Shown: piece after piece, positions 1 to 9,391 of the stretch
How the letters are laid out: every line of letters starts with the position of its first letter
Numbering within the stretch: position 1 is the first letter of the stretch
Origin: Sphingomonas jeddahensis
GTDB lineage: Bacteria; Pseudomonadota; Alphaproteobacteria; Sphingomonadales; Sphingomonadaceae
Assembly (NCBI RefSeq): GCF_001981525.1
Contig: NZ_MPSB01000003.1
Coordinates: forward strand, 62,001-126,000
DNA length: 64,000 bases
Direction of reading: 5' to 3'
Made by a program: the position numbers and the translations under genes
Notes under the pieces: generated by a model
Seen by the model: only the letters and a program-made list of their open reading frames with translations
What the model was told of the DNA's origin: nothing
Database searches by the model: none

Positions 1-1361
1 TCGGCAACGGCTCGCCCTGGAACCACGGGCTGCGCAGCGAAGGGCAGGGCGACAATCTCTTCCTCTCTTCAATCGTCGCGCTGAAACCCGACACCGGCCA
101 GTACGTCTGGCATTATCAGGAGACGCCTGGCGAGACGTGGGACTTCACCGCCACGCAGCCGATCAACCTCGCTACGCTGAACATTGGCGGACAGCCGCGC
201 AAAGTGCTGATGCAGGCGCCCAAGAACGGCTTCTTTTACGTCGTCGATCGCACCAAGGGAAAGCTCCTCAACGCCGGCCAGTTCATCCCCGGCGTCAATT
301 GGGCGAGCGGCTATGACATGAAGACCGGCCGCCCGATCGAAAACCCCGAGGCGCGCTATTACAAAACCGGCAAGCCCTTCCTCGCCACGCCCAGCGCCAT
401 CGCCGCGCACAACTGGCAACCGATGAGTTTCAACCCGCAGGCCGGCCTCGCCTATATCCCCGCGCAGATCGTCGGCTCCGCCTATCTCAACCCGTCCTCG
501 CCGCTCGACGCGCCCAAGCCACTCGGCTTCAATGTCGGCCAGGATCTCGGCAACGCCATGTACCCGCGCGATGCGGTGGCGGTGAAGCAGGCAATCGCCG
601 GCGCCACCGGCCGACTGGTGGCGTGGGATCCCGTCGCCAACAAGGCGCGCTGGACGGTGGATTACCCGACGCCATGGAACGGCGGCACGATGACCACCGC
701 GGGCAACCTCGTCTTCCAAGGCACCGCGCTAGGCGAGTTCCGCGCCTATGCGGCGGACAGCGGCAAGCAGCTCTTCACCTATCCCGTCGGCACCGGCATC
801 ATGGCCGGCGCCTCCACCTTCATGATTGGCAACGAACAATATGTCGCGGTGCTCGCCGGCCGCGGCGGCGCGCTGCCGCTGTCGATCGGCTATGCCATCG
901 GCAAGGCGCGGGACGTCCCCAACGTGCCGCGCCTGCTCGTCTTCAAGCTCGGCGGTAAGGTCCAGCTCCCCGGCACCCAGCCGCAGGATTCAACGCCGGT
1001 GAACCTGCCCGAGAACAAGGCCACCCCGCAGCAGGTGGCGCAGGGCCAGGCGCTGTTCGGCCGTTATTGCCAGGTCTGCCACGGCGCGAGTGCCGGCGGC
1101 GGCGGCGTGCTGCCCAACCTCCAGCGCTCGCCGGCGCTGGCGGACGCCGATACGTGGAAGGCGATCCTGATCGACGGCATGCTCAAGGACCGCGGCATGG
1201 TCAGCTTCGCCCGCGTATTGACGCCGGAGCAGGCGCAGCTGATCCGCCTCTACGTCATCGACGAAGCGCATTGGGCGCAGAAGAATTTGGGTGGCGCGAC
1301 GAAGACCGTGGCGCCGGCGCCGGAAGCGCAGAAATCGCCGGTCCCCACCGGCGTCCGCTGA
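1..1361 (+). CDS. PQQ-dependent alcohol dehydrogenase with C-terminal cytochrome c (5' end outside window)
   Basis: This is the C-terminal 452 codons of a periplasmic quinohaemoprotein dehydrogenase that oxidises alcohols with PQQ and passes electrons through a haem c. The frame is open from base 3. The visible part has PQQ beta-propeller blades with repeated Trp-containing motifs (ALKPDTGQYVW, GETWDF, VAWDPVANKARW), then a linker at about bases 980-1030 and a cytochrome c domain with the haem motif CQVCH near bases 1075-1089. The later DRGMVSF probably supplies the Met ligand. Ethanol, methanol and polyvinyl-alcohol dehydrogenases share this layout, so the substrate cannot be read from this fragment. 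The signal peptide and the active-site Asp region are probably upstream of the window. It ends at a TGA just before a long inverted repeat that could stop transcription. Confidence 0.93.
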   Translation, partial: GNGSPWNHGLRSEGQGDNLFLSSIVALKPDTGQYVWHYQETPGETWDFTATQPINLATLNIGGQPRKVLMQAPKNGFFYVVDRTKGKLLNAGQFIPGVNWASGYDMKTGRPIENPEARYYKTGKPFLATPSAIAAHNWQPMSFNPQAGLAYIPAQIVGSAYLNPSSPLDAPKPLGFNVGQDLGNAMYPRDAVAVKQAIAGATGRLVAWDPVANKARWTVDYPTPWNGGTMTTAGNLVFQGTALGEFRAYAADSGKQLFTYPVGTGIMAGASTFMIGNEQYVAVLAGRGGALPLSIGYAIGKARDVPNVPRLLVFKLGGKVQLPGTQPQDSTPVNLPENKATPQQVAQGQALFGRYCQVCHGASAGGGGVLPNLQRSPALADADTWKAILIDGMLKDRGMVSFARVLTPEQAQLIRLYVIDEAHWAQKNLGGATKTVAPAPEAQKSPVPTGVR

Positions 1362-1369
1362 TCCCTCCT

Positions 1370-1451
1370 CCGTTCGCCCTGAGCTTGTCGAAGGACGTGT
1401 TACGGGCGCTAGCGCTTGTTGCACGTGCTTCGACAAGCTCAGTACGAACGG
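1370..1451. repeat. Family A intergenic inverted repeat (long imperfect hairpin)
   Basis: Two arms of about 30 bases (1371-1400 and 1421-1450) are near-perfect reverse complements built on CCCTGAGCTTGTCGAAG. The centre contains the palindrome GCGCTAGCGC. The same core recurs at 49001-49085, as a variant at 3601-3640 and as a fragment at 33786-33800. It may act as a transcript-end hairpin for the dehydrogenase. Confidence 0.85.
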
Positions 1452-1540
1452 GGTTTGGCGTGCTGTAAGAACAGGCAATCCGGTGGACGCTGCCCATTAT
1501 TGAGGCATCCGCAAGCCCGCACGCCTCGTCGAGTCTCTAG

Positions 1541-1963
<423 letters not shown>

Positions 1964-1973
1964 ACGCCTAATT

Positions 1974-2072
1974 TCCCCTCCCGCGTGCGGGAGGGGCTGG
2001 GGGAGGGCCTGTCCGCCAACACTCCGCCAAAGACATTCCCTCCCCTAACCCCTCCCGCACGCGGAAGGGGGA
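1974..2072. repeat. Family E repeat: inverted pair of C/G-rich CCCCTCCCGC arms
   Basis: The spacer between glnB and glnA is filled by an inverted repeat. The left arm (1974-2008) carries CCCCTCCCGCGTGCGGGAGG, itself a hairpin. The right arm (2038-2072) carries CCCCTCCCGCACGCGGAAGG. Related short hairpins occur at 10975-10996 and, degenerate, near 61573-61676. It may tune the glnB:glnA expression ratio by partial termination or RNA processing; that is inference. Confidence 0.75.
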
Positions 2073-2100
2073 TTAGAGAGAACAGAAGGAACACGAAGAC

Positions 2101-3513
2101 ATGGCAACGACCGCCGCAGACATCATCAACCGCATCAAGGAAGAAGAGATCGAGTGGGTCGATCTCCGCTTCACCGATCCCAAGGGCAAGTGGCAGCACC
2201 TCACCATGGTCGCCAGCCTGATGGGCGAGGATGAGTGGACCGACGGCTTGATGTTCGACGGCTCGTCGATCGAAGGCTGGAAAGCGATCAACGAGAGCGA
2301 CATGATCCTGAAGCCGGATCTGGACGCCATCTACGACGATCCTTTCTCGGCCACCCCGATGCTGATCGTGTTCTGCGACATTCTCGAGCCGTCGACCGGC
2401 GAGGGCTATACGCGCGATCCGCGCACCACGGCGAAGCGCGCTGAGGCCTATGTCGCCTCCACTGGCATTGGCGACACCGTGTACGTCGGCCCGGAAGCCG
2501 AATTCTTCATGTTCGACAACGTGCAGTTCGACACGAACTACGCCGAATCCTATTTCAAGATCGACGATATCGAGCTGCCGACCAACACTGGCCGCGCCTA
2601 TGAAGGCGGCAACCTGGCGCACCGCCCGCGCGCCAAGGGCGGCTATTTCCCCGTTGCGCCGGTCGACAGCGCCGTCGACATCCGCGGCGAAATGGTCTCA
2701 ACCATGATCGAAATGGGCCTGCCCTGCGACAAGCACCACCATGAGGTGGCCGCTGCGCAGCACGAGCTCGGCCTCACCTTCGGCACGCTGACCACCACCG
2801 CCGATCGCATGCAGATCTACAAGTACGTCGTGCACCAGGTCGCGCATGCCTATGGCAAGTCGGCGACCTTCATGCCCAAGCCGATCAAGGAAGATAACGG
2901 CTCGGGCATGCACACCCACTTCTCGATCTGGGAAAAGGGTAATCCGCTGTTCGCCGGCAACGGCTATGCCGGCCTGTCGGAGACCTGCCTGTATTTCATC
3001 GGCGGCATCATCAAGCATGCCAAGGCGATAAACGCCTTCACCAACCCGACCACCAACAGCTACAAGCGGCTGGTGCCCGGTTATGAGGCACCGGTGCTGC
3101 TGGCTTATTCCAGCCGCAACCGCTCGGCCTCATGCCGCATCCCATACGGCACGGGCGCGAAGTCGAAGCGCGTCGAGGTGCGTTTCCCCGATGCGATGGC
3201 CAACCCCTATCTGGCCTATGCCGCGCTGCTGATGGCCGGCCTCGACGGCATCCAGAACAAGATCCATCCCGGCGACGCGATGGACAAGAACCTGTACGAT
3301 CTGCCGCCGGCCGAACTGGCCAACGTGCCGACCGTCTGCGCATCGCTTCGCGAGGCGCTCGACAGCCTGCTGGCCGATCACGACTTCCTGTTGAAGGGCG
3401 ATGTGTTCACCAAGGACCAGATCGAGGCCTATGTCGAACTGAAGTGGAGCGAGGTCGCCCGCTGGGAAATGACTCCGAGCCCGGTCGAGTACGATATGTA
3501 TTACAGCGCCTGA
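2101..3513 (+). CDS. glnA: Glutamine synthetase, type I
   Basis: GlnA makes glutamine from glutamate, ammonia and ATP and works as a cytoplasmic dodecamer. The 470-residue product matches the type I-beta length. Visible signatures are the N-terminal beta-grasp region with FDGSSIEGW, the catalytic domain with GPEAEFFMF, the ATP-binding stretch [16 protein letters not shown], and NRSASCRIP. Tyr399 in KNLYDLPP is the adenylylation site, so activity is probably controlled by GlnE under P-II. A good ribosome-binding site (AGAAGGA, 2084-2090) precedes the ATG. It is co-oriented with glnB and ends about 150 bases before a strong terminator. Confidence 0.98.
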   Translation: MATTAADIINRIKEEEIEWVDLRFTDPKGKWQHLTMVASLMGEDEWTDGLMFDGSSIEGWKAINESDMILKPDLDAIYDDPFSATPMLIVFCDILEPSTGEGYTRDPRTTAKRAEAYVASTGIGDTVYVGPEAEFFMFDNVQFDTNYAESYFKIDDIELPTNTGRAYEGGNLAHRPRAKGGYFPVAPVDSAVDIRGEMVSTMIEMGLPCDKHHHEVAAAQHELGLTFGTLTTTADRMQIYKYVVHQVAHAYGKSATFMPKPIKEDNGSGMHTHFSIWEKGNPLFAGNGYAGLSETCLYFIGGIIKHAKAINAFTNPTTNSYKRLVPGYEAPVLLAYSSRNRSASCRIPYGTGAKSKRVEVRFPDAMANPYLAYAALLMAGLDGIQNKIHPGDAMDKNLYDLPPAELANVPTVCASLREALDSLLADHDFLLKGDVFTKDQIEAYVELKWSEVARWEMTPSPVEYDMYYSA

Positions 3514-3600
3514 GCGTGCCGTGCCGGCACGCGGTGCGGCGGCCAAAGGCTCGCCGCACGGGCGTTGTCGGTACGGCCTCGCACAAGCGAGGATCGACGA

Positions 3601-3640
3601 AGCCTGTCCTGAGCGCCTGCCTTGGCAGGCAGTCGAAGGG
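3601..3640. repeat. Family A variant repeat
   Basis: The block reads CCTGTCCTGAGCG, then the hairpin CTGCCTTGGCAG, then AGTCGAAGGG. It looks like a family A element with one arm replaced by a short palindrome. Confidence 0.6.
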
Positions 3641-3665
3641 CGGCTCCGCCGGGGCGGGATAAAGA

Positions 3666-3702
3666 AAAGGGCGTCCGCGACAAACCGGGCGCCCTTTTTC
3701 TT
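3666..3702 (+). terminator. Rho-independent terminator downstream of glnA
   Basis: A 13-pair stem (3666-3678 with 3687-3699, including one G-T pair) encloses an 8-base loop and ends in a T-run, giving AAAAGGGCG against CGCCCTTTT. The stem is nearly symmetric and A-rich on its left, so it could also work for the convergent gene at 3971-5581. Confidence 0.85.
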
Positions 3703-3708
3703 ACTCCG

Positions 3709-3800
3709 TCATGCCGGGCTGGTCCCGGCATCCAGGGTGCCGCGTAGCCATGCGCCGGGGAGTGTGCGGAGGGCTGGATGCCGGGACCAGCCCGGCATAA
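3709..3800. repeat. Family D inverted repeat
   Basis: Arms at 3709-3733 and 3776-3799 share GTCATGCCGGGCTGGTCCCG in opposite orientations. Related elements lie at 3839-3929, 15231-15330, 38321-38428 and 50321-50416. Confidence 0.8.
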
Positions 3801-3838
3801 CGAAACGCGCAACGGCAACGGCACCCACCCATTCACCT

Positions 3839-3929
3839 CGTCACCCAGGCTTGGTCCGGGGTCCCGCTGCCTTCCGCAGGGGATGCGAGAAGAAGAAGCG
3901 GGATCCCGGATCAAGTCCGGGGATGACGT
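3839..3929. repeat. Family D inverted repeat (second copy, adjacent)
   Basis: The left arm carries AGGCTTGGTCCGGGGTCC and the right arm carries GGATCCCGGATCAAGTCCGG. This is a second, diverged copy directly after the one at 3709-3800. Confidence 0.75.
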
Positions 3930-3970
3930 CGTGAATTGGGGCTGCGGCGCTGCTGACGCCAACCGTCTCG

Positions 3971-5581
3971 TCACCGCCCCCGAAACAACCCCCCAAGCAC
4001 CCCGCGAAGCACCGACCCCATCAGCCCGCCCGAGGCCTTGCCGCGCCCCGATCCGAACAACTGCTTGCCGATCTCGTTCGCCACCTGCCGCCCGACTGAC
4101 GATCCCGCCGCGCGCGTCGCCGACGCCACCGCGCGGTTCCATGGTGAGTTCGCCGCCTCGCGCTCCGCCGCCCGCTCCTGCGCGATCCGCTCGCGCTCCG
4201 CCTTCGCGGCCGCCTTCGCGCGCACGGCATCGGCACGCGCTGCATCATCAGCCGCCCGCGCCTCCGCGGCGGCGGCGGCCGCCTCTGACGTTCTGGCGCC
4301 GAGCATCTCTTCCGCCGACTCGCGATCCACCAGCACGTCGTATTTCGCACCAACTGCGTCGGCCTCCACGATCACCCGCCGTTCTTCGGGCGTCAGCGGC
4401 CCGACGCGACTGCCCGGCGAGCGGATCAGGGTACGAGTGACAGGCGAGGGCGCCCCATCGGCCTGGAGCAGCGACACCAGCGCCTCGCCGATCTTCAGCT
4501 CGGTGATCGCCGCTGCCACATTCACGTCCGGGCTCGCGCGAAAGGTCTGTGCCGCCGCGCGCACCGCCGCCTGGTCGCGCGGCGTATAGGCGTTGAGCTT
4601 GTGCTGGATGCGATTGTTCAGCTGTCCCGCGACGGTATCGGGGATGTCTATCGGGTTCTGGGTGATGAACCAGACACCCACGCCTTTGGAGCGGATCAGC
4701 CGCACGACCTGCTCGATCTTGTCGATCAACGCCTCGGGCGCATCGTCGAACAGCAGATGCGCCTCGTCGAAGAAGAAGCACAGCACCGGCCGATCGGGAT
4801 CGCCGATCTCGGGCAAGGTCTCGAATAGCTCGGACAGGAGCCAAAGGAGGAAGCTGGCGTAAAGCTTGGGAGCCGCCATCAACTTATCCGCGGCAAGCAC
4901 GTTCACCAAACCGCGTCCGCGCTCGTCACTACGAATGAAGTCGGCAAGATCGAGCGCCGGCTCGCCGAAGAAGCGGTCACCGCCCTGGCCGCGCAGTTGA
5001 AGCAAGGCGCGCTGAATCGCGCCCACCGACTGCTTGGAAACGTTGCCGTAGCGGGCAGTCAGCTCACTCGCCCGCCCGGCGCAATGCGCCAGCATCGCCT
5101 GCAGATCGTCAAGGTCGAGCAGCAGGAGCCCCTCCTCGTCGGCGAGGTGGAAGGCGATGGTCAGCACGCCCTCCTGCACGTCGTTCAGCCCGAGCAGCCG
5201 GGCGAGCATCAACGGCCCCATTTCCGACACGGTGGTGCGGATCGGGTGCCCCTGTTCGCCATACAGGTCCCAGAACTGCACCGGTGTATCGGCATAGCGC
5301 CAGTCGCCATCGCCGATCAGCGCCGCGCGCTCGGCGAAGGCGGCGTGCGTCTTGCCTTGCGGCGAGCCTGGCATGGCAAGCCCGGCGAGATCGCCCTTCA
5401 CGTCCGCCACGAAGCAGGGCACGCCCGCGGCGGAAAAGCCCTCAATCACGCCCTGCACCGTCACCGTCTTGCCGGTGCCGGTCGCCCCCGCGATCAGCCC
5501 GTGGCGATTGGCGCGCCTGAGATCTAGAAACTGCGGGTGCGCGCCGCCAGTGTCAGCGCCGATGAAGAGATTGCCGTCCAT
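3971..5581 (-). CDS. HerA-like ATPase of the DUF853 family
   Basis: The 536-residue product belongs to the FtsK/HerA P-loop translocase superfamily, branch DUF853 (E. coli YjgR-like). It has Walker A GATGTGKT at residues 32-39, Walker B VLCFFFDEAH at 266-275 (acidic pair D272-E273), and a sensor-like segment FITQNP. From about residue 410 there is an Ala/Glu/Arg-rich coiled-coil stretch, followed by a Gly-rich tail (GGLMGSVLRGVLGGLFRGR). The exact role of this family is not settled; DNA or peptide translocation is inferred from the fold. It reads toward glnA and stands alone, with about 120 bases to the next gene on the same strand. Confidence 0.9.
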   Translation of the reverse strand: MDGNLFIGADTGGAHPQFLDLRRANRHGLIAGATGTGKTVTVQGVIEGFSAAGVPCFVADVKGDLAGLAMPGSPQGKTHAAFAERAALIGDGDWRYADTPVQFWDLYGEQGHPIRTTVSEMGPLMLARLLGLNDVQEGVLTIAFHLADEEGLLLLDLDDLQAMLAHCAGRASELTARYGNVSKQSVGAIQRALLQLRGQGGDRFFGEPALDLADFIRSDERGRGLVNVLAADKLMAAPKLYASFLLWLLSELFETLPEIGDPDRPVLCFFFDEAHLLFDDAPEALIDKIEQVVRLIRSKGVGVWFITQNPIDIPDTVAGQLNNRIQHKLNAYTPRDQAAVRAAAQTFRASPDVNVAAAITELKIGEALVSLLQADGAPSPVTRTLIRSPGSRVGPLTPEERRVIVEADAVGAKYDVLVDRESAEEMLGARTSEAAAAAAEARAADDAARADAVRAKAAAKAERERIAQERAAEREAANSPWNRAVASATRAAGSSVGRQVANEIGKQLFGSGRGKASGGLMGSVLRGVLGGLFRGR

Positions 5582-5639
5582 GCTGCTACCTTAAGCCGCC
5601 TTAAGGCCCCGCCACCATCCGCCACGCGCGGCCGCGAGC

Positions 5640-5679
5640 AAAAAAGAAAAGGGACCTCGCGCCGTGCGCGAGGCCCCTT
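5640..5679 (-). terminator. Rho-independent terminator downstream of degP
   Basis: On the minus strand a GC-rich stem (5651-5662 with 5666-5677, one mismatch) closes a 3-base loop. It is followed by TTTTCTTTTT. It lies 23 bases after the degP stop and closes the hflK-hflC-degP unit. Confidence 0.88.
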
Positions 5680-5701
5680 CGCCTTGACCGGTGAACGGGC
5701 G

Positions 5702-7249
5702 TTACTTGATCTTCACCGCGATGAACCCGGCCGGATTGCGACCGCGCACTACCGAGAGCAGCACTTGCGGACGACCCGCGGCCTTGGCCGCCTGTACCGC
5801 CCGCGCCACATCAGTGGCGGCACGCGCCGGCACCGAGTTGACGGATACGATCACGTCCCCACGGCGTAGCTTCCGCCCAGCATCGCTCGCCGGATCGACC
5901 GCCGCGACCACTACGCCCTGCACCGTCGAATCGACGCCGACCTGGCGAGCGATCGCCGGGGTGAGCGGCTGCACCGTCACACCGATGCCGTTCGCCGTGG
6001 GTGCCGCATCTTCGGCCGAATCATCGTCGCCGAAGCTCTCGCCATCACCGCCGAGCTGCTGTGCGAGTTGCTCCTCAGCCGGGCGCACCGTCGTTGTCAC
6101 GGTAACGGTGGTGGGCTTGCCGTCACGGATCACGTCGAGCCGCGCCTGCTGGCCGGGCGCCACATTGGCGACCAGGTATGACAAGGTTGTCTCAGGCGTC
6201 ACCTGCTTGCCATTGACCCGGGTTACCACGTCACCAGCGCGGAGCCCGCCCTTCGCGGCGGGGCCACCCGGCTCGGCACGCGCGATGATCTCGCCCGAAT
6301 TCTTCGGCAGGTTGAGCGCTGCGGCAATGTCGTCGGTCAGCGGCTGAATCGCGACGCCGATATAGCCGCGCTGGACGGTTTTGCCCTTCATCAACGTGTC
6401 GATGATCGGCTTGGCGTCCTCCGCCGGAATGGCGAAGCCAATGCCGATGTTGCCGCCCGACTGCGAGAAGATCTGGCTGTTGATGCCGATCACTTCGCCC
6501 TTCAGGTTGAACATCGGGCCGCCCGAATTGCCCTGGTTGATCGAGGCGTCGGTCTGGATGAAGCGATCATTGGCGCCGCCCTGGCCTGTCACACGATGCA
6601 CCGCCGAGACGATGCCGGCGGTTACGGTGCCGCCCAGGCCGAACGGGTTGCCGATTGCGACCACCCAGTCGCCGACCCGCGCGCCCTCCGAATCGCCGAA
6701 CCTCACATACGGCAGCGGGGTGGGCGAGTTGATCTTGAGCAGCGCAAGGTCAGACGCGGCGTCGCGGCCGACCAGCTTCGCCACATATTCCTTGCGATCG
6801 GGCAAAGTGACCCGGATCGCCTCCACCGTCGCGCGGCTGTTGCCCGGTGCGACGACGTGGTTGTTGGTGACGACATAGCCGTCCGGCGAGATGATGAAGC
6901 CCGAGCCCAGCGACTGCGCCTCGCGGGTGATCGGCGCGCCATTCTGCCCACCGCCGCGGCCGCCGAATTGGCCGAACAGCTCGGCAAAGGGCGTGCCGGC
7001 GAACGGATTGGCTGGCTGCGCCACCGTGACCTTCTGGTCGGTGGAGATGTTGACCACCGCCGGCTGCAGCTTCGCCACCATGTCGGCGAAGCTCATCGGC
7101 GCGCCGGCGCGCGGCGCGGATGCCTGCATGGAACCGGGCTCGTTTTGCGCGCTTTGCGCAGTTGCCGGGTTCTGCAACGCGAGCGAGGCGGCGGTGCCGC
7201 CGAGAAGTAGGGCGCCAGTGAGGGCGTAGGCGTAACGCACGATCGTCAT
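5702..7249 (-). CDS. degP: Do/DegP-family periplasmic serine endoprotease
   Basis: This ATP-independent protease/chaperone degrades or holds misfolded envelope proteins. The 515-residue product has an N-terminal signal or anchor (about residues 1-32), a trypsin-like domain with the complete triad His131 (VVTNNHVV), Asp167 (ASDLALL) and Ser242 (QGNSGGPMF), then two PDZ domains at roughly 290-385 and 410-510. An acidic linker (GDGESFGDDDSAEDAA) separates the PDZ domains. It lies 104 bases after hflC on the same strand, a common pairing in alphaproteobacteria since HflKC controls FtsH, the membrane quality-control protease. DegQ or MucD would be equally valid names; family assignment is secure, paralogue assignment is not. 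Confidence 0.93.
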   Translation of the reverse strand: MTIVRYAYALTGALLLGGTAASLALQNPATAQSAQNEPGSMQASAPRAGAPMSFADMVAKLQPAVVNISTDQKVTVAQPANPFAGTPFAELFGQFGGRGGGQNGAPITREAQSLGSGFIISPDGYVVTNNHVVAPGNSRATVEAIRVTLPDRKEYVAKLVGRDAASDLALLKINSPTPLPYVRFGDSEGARVGDWVVAIGNPFGLGGTVTAGIVSAVHRVTGQGGANDRFIQTDASINQGNSGGPMFNLKGEVIGINSQIFSQSGGNIGIGFAIPAEDAKPIIDTLMKGKTVQRGYIGVAIQPLTDDIAAALNLPKNSGEIIARAEPGGPAAKGGLRAGDVVTRVNGKQVTPETTLSYLVANVAPGQQARLDVIRDGKPTTVTVTTTVRPAEEQLAQQLGGDGESFGDDDSAEDAAPTANGIGVTVQPLTPAIARQVGVDSTVQGVVVAAVDPASDAGRKLRRGDVIVSVNSVPARAATDVARAVQAAKAAGRPQVLLSVVRGRNPAGFIAVKIK

Positions 7250-7353
7250 GTTCCTCTCGTTTGGCCGGGGTCAGCCGAACCGGGCGATGATGCCGCTAAA
7301 TCGATGAACGGCATTTGAATACGCAACGATCCGGCCGCATTCCCGTTGCAAGG

Positions 7354-8229
7354 CTAGCGGTTGCCGTTGAACTCCCGCAGATAGGCATTGTCGCGGCTCA
7401 TGATGATGCTGGTCGATCCTTCCGGCCGCGGCCCGCCGTCGGCGCCGAACGTGGTCCGGTACGACTGCATCGCGCGGTAGAAATCGTAGAAGCTCGGATC
7501 CTTGCTGAATGCTTCGGCATAGATCCGGGCGGCGTTGGCGTCTGCTTCGGCGCGCACGATCTGCGCCTGCTTCTGCCCCTGCGCCCGGATTGTGTTCGCT
7601 TCCTGCTGGCGCGCGGTGCGCATCCGCTGCAACGCGCTGTCCAGCGGGCTGCCGTCAGGCAGGTCGGCGTGCTTGATGCGCACATCCACGATGGTGGCGC
7701 CATATTGGCGCGCATCCCGCTCCAGCGAATTCTGGATCGCTTCCATCACCTGGCTCCGCTCGGGGCTGAGCAACGTTGCGAAGCGCACCTTACCAAGCTC
7801 GTTGCGCAGCGCAGTGCCGAGCAGCGGGCGAAGCTGATCGGCCACGCGCTCCTCTGTGTTGGACGTGCTGCCCGTGGAGGTCACGGCGCGAAGCGGATCG
7901 GTGATGCGGAACCGGGCAAATGCATCGACATTCAGCCGCAGTTGGTCGGTCGAGAGCACCAGCGTATTGTTGAGATCGGCGTCGAGCACGCGCTTGTCGA
8001 CCCACACGATCTTGTCAATGAACGGGATTCGGGCGATCAGCCCGGCGCCCGTGCGGCCGACCACTTGCCCGGGCTGATATTGGTTCACCGGCGAACCGAC
8101 CGGATTGTTGAGGCGGAGAATGACCGCCTGCTTGGTCTCGGGCACGATCGCGAAGGTGGCGGCGCTGAGGATCACCGCGCCAAGCGCGGCAAAGCCCACA
8201 ACGACAGGATTACGGATCACCGGGTTCAT
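7354..8229 (-). CDS. hflC: FtsH modulator HflC (SPFH/band 7 protein)
   Basis: HflC forms, with HflK, a large periplasm-facing cage that surrounds the membrane protease FtsH and limits its access to substrates. The 291-residue product has one N-terminal membrane segment (VVVGFAALGAVILSAATFAI, about residues 8-28), a band 7 domain beginning ETKQAVILRLNNPVG, and an Ala/Gln/Glu-rich helical part (QEANTIRAQGQKQAQIVRAE). Its ATG overlaps the hflK stop in ATGA, so the two should be translated in fixed ratio. Confidence 0.95.
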   Translation of the reverse strand: MNPVIRNPVVVGFAALGAVILSAATFAIVPETKQAVILRLNNPVGSPVNQYQPGQVVGRTGAGLIARIPFIDKIVWVDKRVLDADLNNTLVLSTDQLRLNVDAFARFRITDPLRAVTSTGSTSNTEERVADQLRPLLGTALRNELGKVRFATLLSPERSQVMEAIQNSLERDARQYGATIVDVRIKHADLPDGSPLDSALQRMRTARQQEANTIRAQGQKQAQIVRAEADANAARIYAEAFSKDPSFYDFYRAMQSYRTTFGADGGPRPEGSTSIIMSRDNAYLREFNGNR

Positions 8230-9329
8230 CGGCTGCCTCCCTGCTGCGGCTGGGCAGGCTGGGCGTTCGGCTCTTCAAGCCGGCGCGCGCGGTCGAGCGG
8301 CAGCAGCGGCGCGACCCCTGGGGTCTCCACGATGGTCTTGTCAGTCTTGGCCAGCACGGCCTCCATGGTCTCGTAATACATGCGGCGGCGAGTCACCTCG
8401 GGGGCAAGGCGATATTGTTCGTACACCTTGTCGAATGACGCGGCCTCACCTTGCGCACGGGCGACCACTTGCTGCGAATAGCTGCGCGCATTGTTGAGAT
8501 TGCCCACTGCTTCCTGCTGGGCAGCAGTTACCGCGTTAAAATCGTCGATCAGGCTGGCAGGCGCTGCCGCTTGCTTGATCGATATGCCCTGCACGCGCAC
8601 GCCGGCCCGATAATCGTTCAGGATCTGCTGCATCATCTGCGCGACTTGCGCCTCGATGGTGGTACGGCCGGCACCAATCGCTTCGTTCAGCGTCGTCGTC
8701 GCCAGCACGGCGCGCATCGCGCTTTCGGCGGTGGCACGCACTGTTTCGGTCGGGTCCTTGATCTCGAACACGAAATCGCGCGGATTATCGACGCGCCAGC
8801 GCACGGTATAGGCAAGGTCCAGAATATTCTGGTCGCCGGTCAGCACGGTGTCGCTGCCGTCGCGCGGGAATTCGTCCACCCGCACTGCTTCCACGTCGAC
8901 CTTCTGCACCGCAACAAGCGGCGCCGGAAGGGTGAGCCGGATCCCCGGATCGAGCATGCCCGAATATCGCCCGAGGAAGGTAACCACGCCGCGCTGCTGC
9001 GGCCCGATCTGGTGAAAGGAGGTGAAGATCAACCACACGGCGACGATCAGCGCCGCGCCGATCAGCCAAAGAACGCGCGGATTGGCGCCCAGCGGCAACT
9101 GCGGCCCACCGCCGCCGCCCGATCCGCCGCCACGCGCGCGCTTCAGGAAATCGTCCAGCGCGGTCGGCTTCGGGGCGCCCTTGCGCCCGCCAGGCGGCAC
9201 TGACCAGGGATTGCGCGGCCCGCTACCCCCACCATTATTATCGTCACCGCCACCGTTGCCCCACGGGCCATTGGAGGAATCGTTCAACAGGATCGATGGT
9301 CGGCGCAGCCACGATGGCAAATTGGTCAT
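8226..9329 (-). CDS. hflK: FtsH modulator HflK (SPFH/band 7 protein)
   Basis: This is the partner of HflC in the FtsH-regulating cage. The 367-residue product begins with a long Gly/Asn/Pro-rich cytoplasmic segment (residues 1-80, with GNGGGDDNNGGGSG and GGGSGGGGG), typical of HflK. One membrane span follows (WLIGAALIVAVWLIFTSF, about 88-106), then the band 7 domain (IGPQQRGVVTFLGRYSGML) and an Ala/Gln-rich helix. It is first in the minus-strand unit hflK-hflC-degP and divergent from mrp, with 62 bases between starts. Confidence 0.95.
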   Translation of the reverse strand: MTNLPSWLRRPSILLNDSSNGPWGNGGGDDNNGGGSGPRNPWSVPPGGRKGAPKPTALDDFLKRARGGGSGGGGGPQLPLGANPRVLWLIGAALIVAVWLIFTSFHQIGPQQRGVVTFLGRYSGMLDPGIRLTLPAPLVAVQKVDVEAVRVDEFPRDGSDTVLTGDQNILDLAYTVRWRVDNPRDFVFEIKDPTETVRATAESAMRAVLATTTLNEAIGAGRTTIEAQVAQMMQQILNDYRAGVRVQGISIKQAAAPASLIDDFNAVTAAQQEAVGNLNNARSYSQQVVARAQGEAASFDKVYEQYRLAPEVTRRRMYYETMEAVLAKTDKTIVETPGVAPLLPLDRARRLEEPNAQPAQPQQGGSR

Positions 9330-9391
9330 GCTGGCCTTTATAGGTGTCTTGCCCTCGAAAAACAGTGCCCACCCGCGTATCGAGCGTCGCC

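Larger units (their letters stand above)
3514..3970. other. Non-coding interval after glnA: repeats and a terminator
   Basis: This 457-base stretch between glnA and the convergent DUF853 gene shows no convincing gene. It holds a family A variant (3601-3640), an intrinsic terminator (3666-3702) and two family D hairpins (3709-3800 and 3839-3929). Open frames that cross it are chance frames through the repeats. Confidence 0.75.
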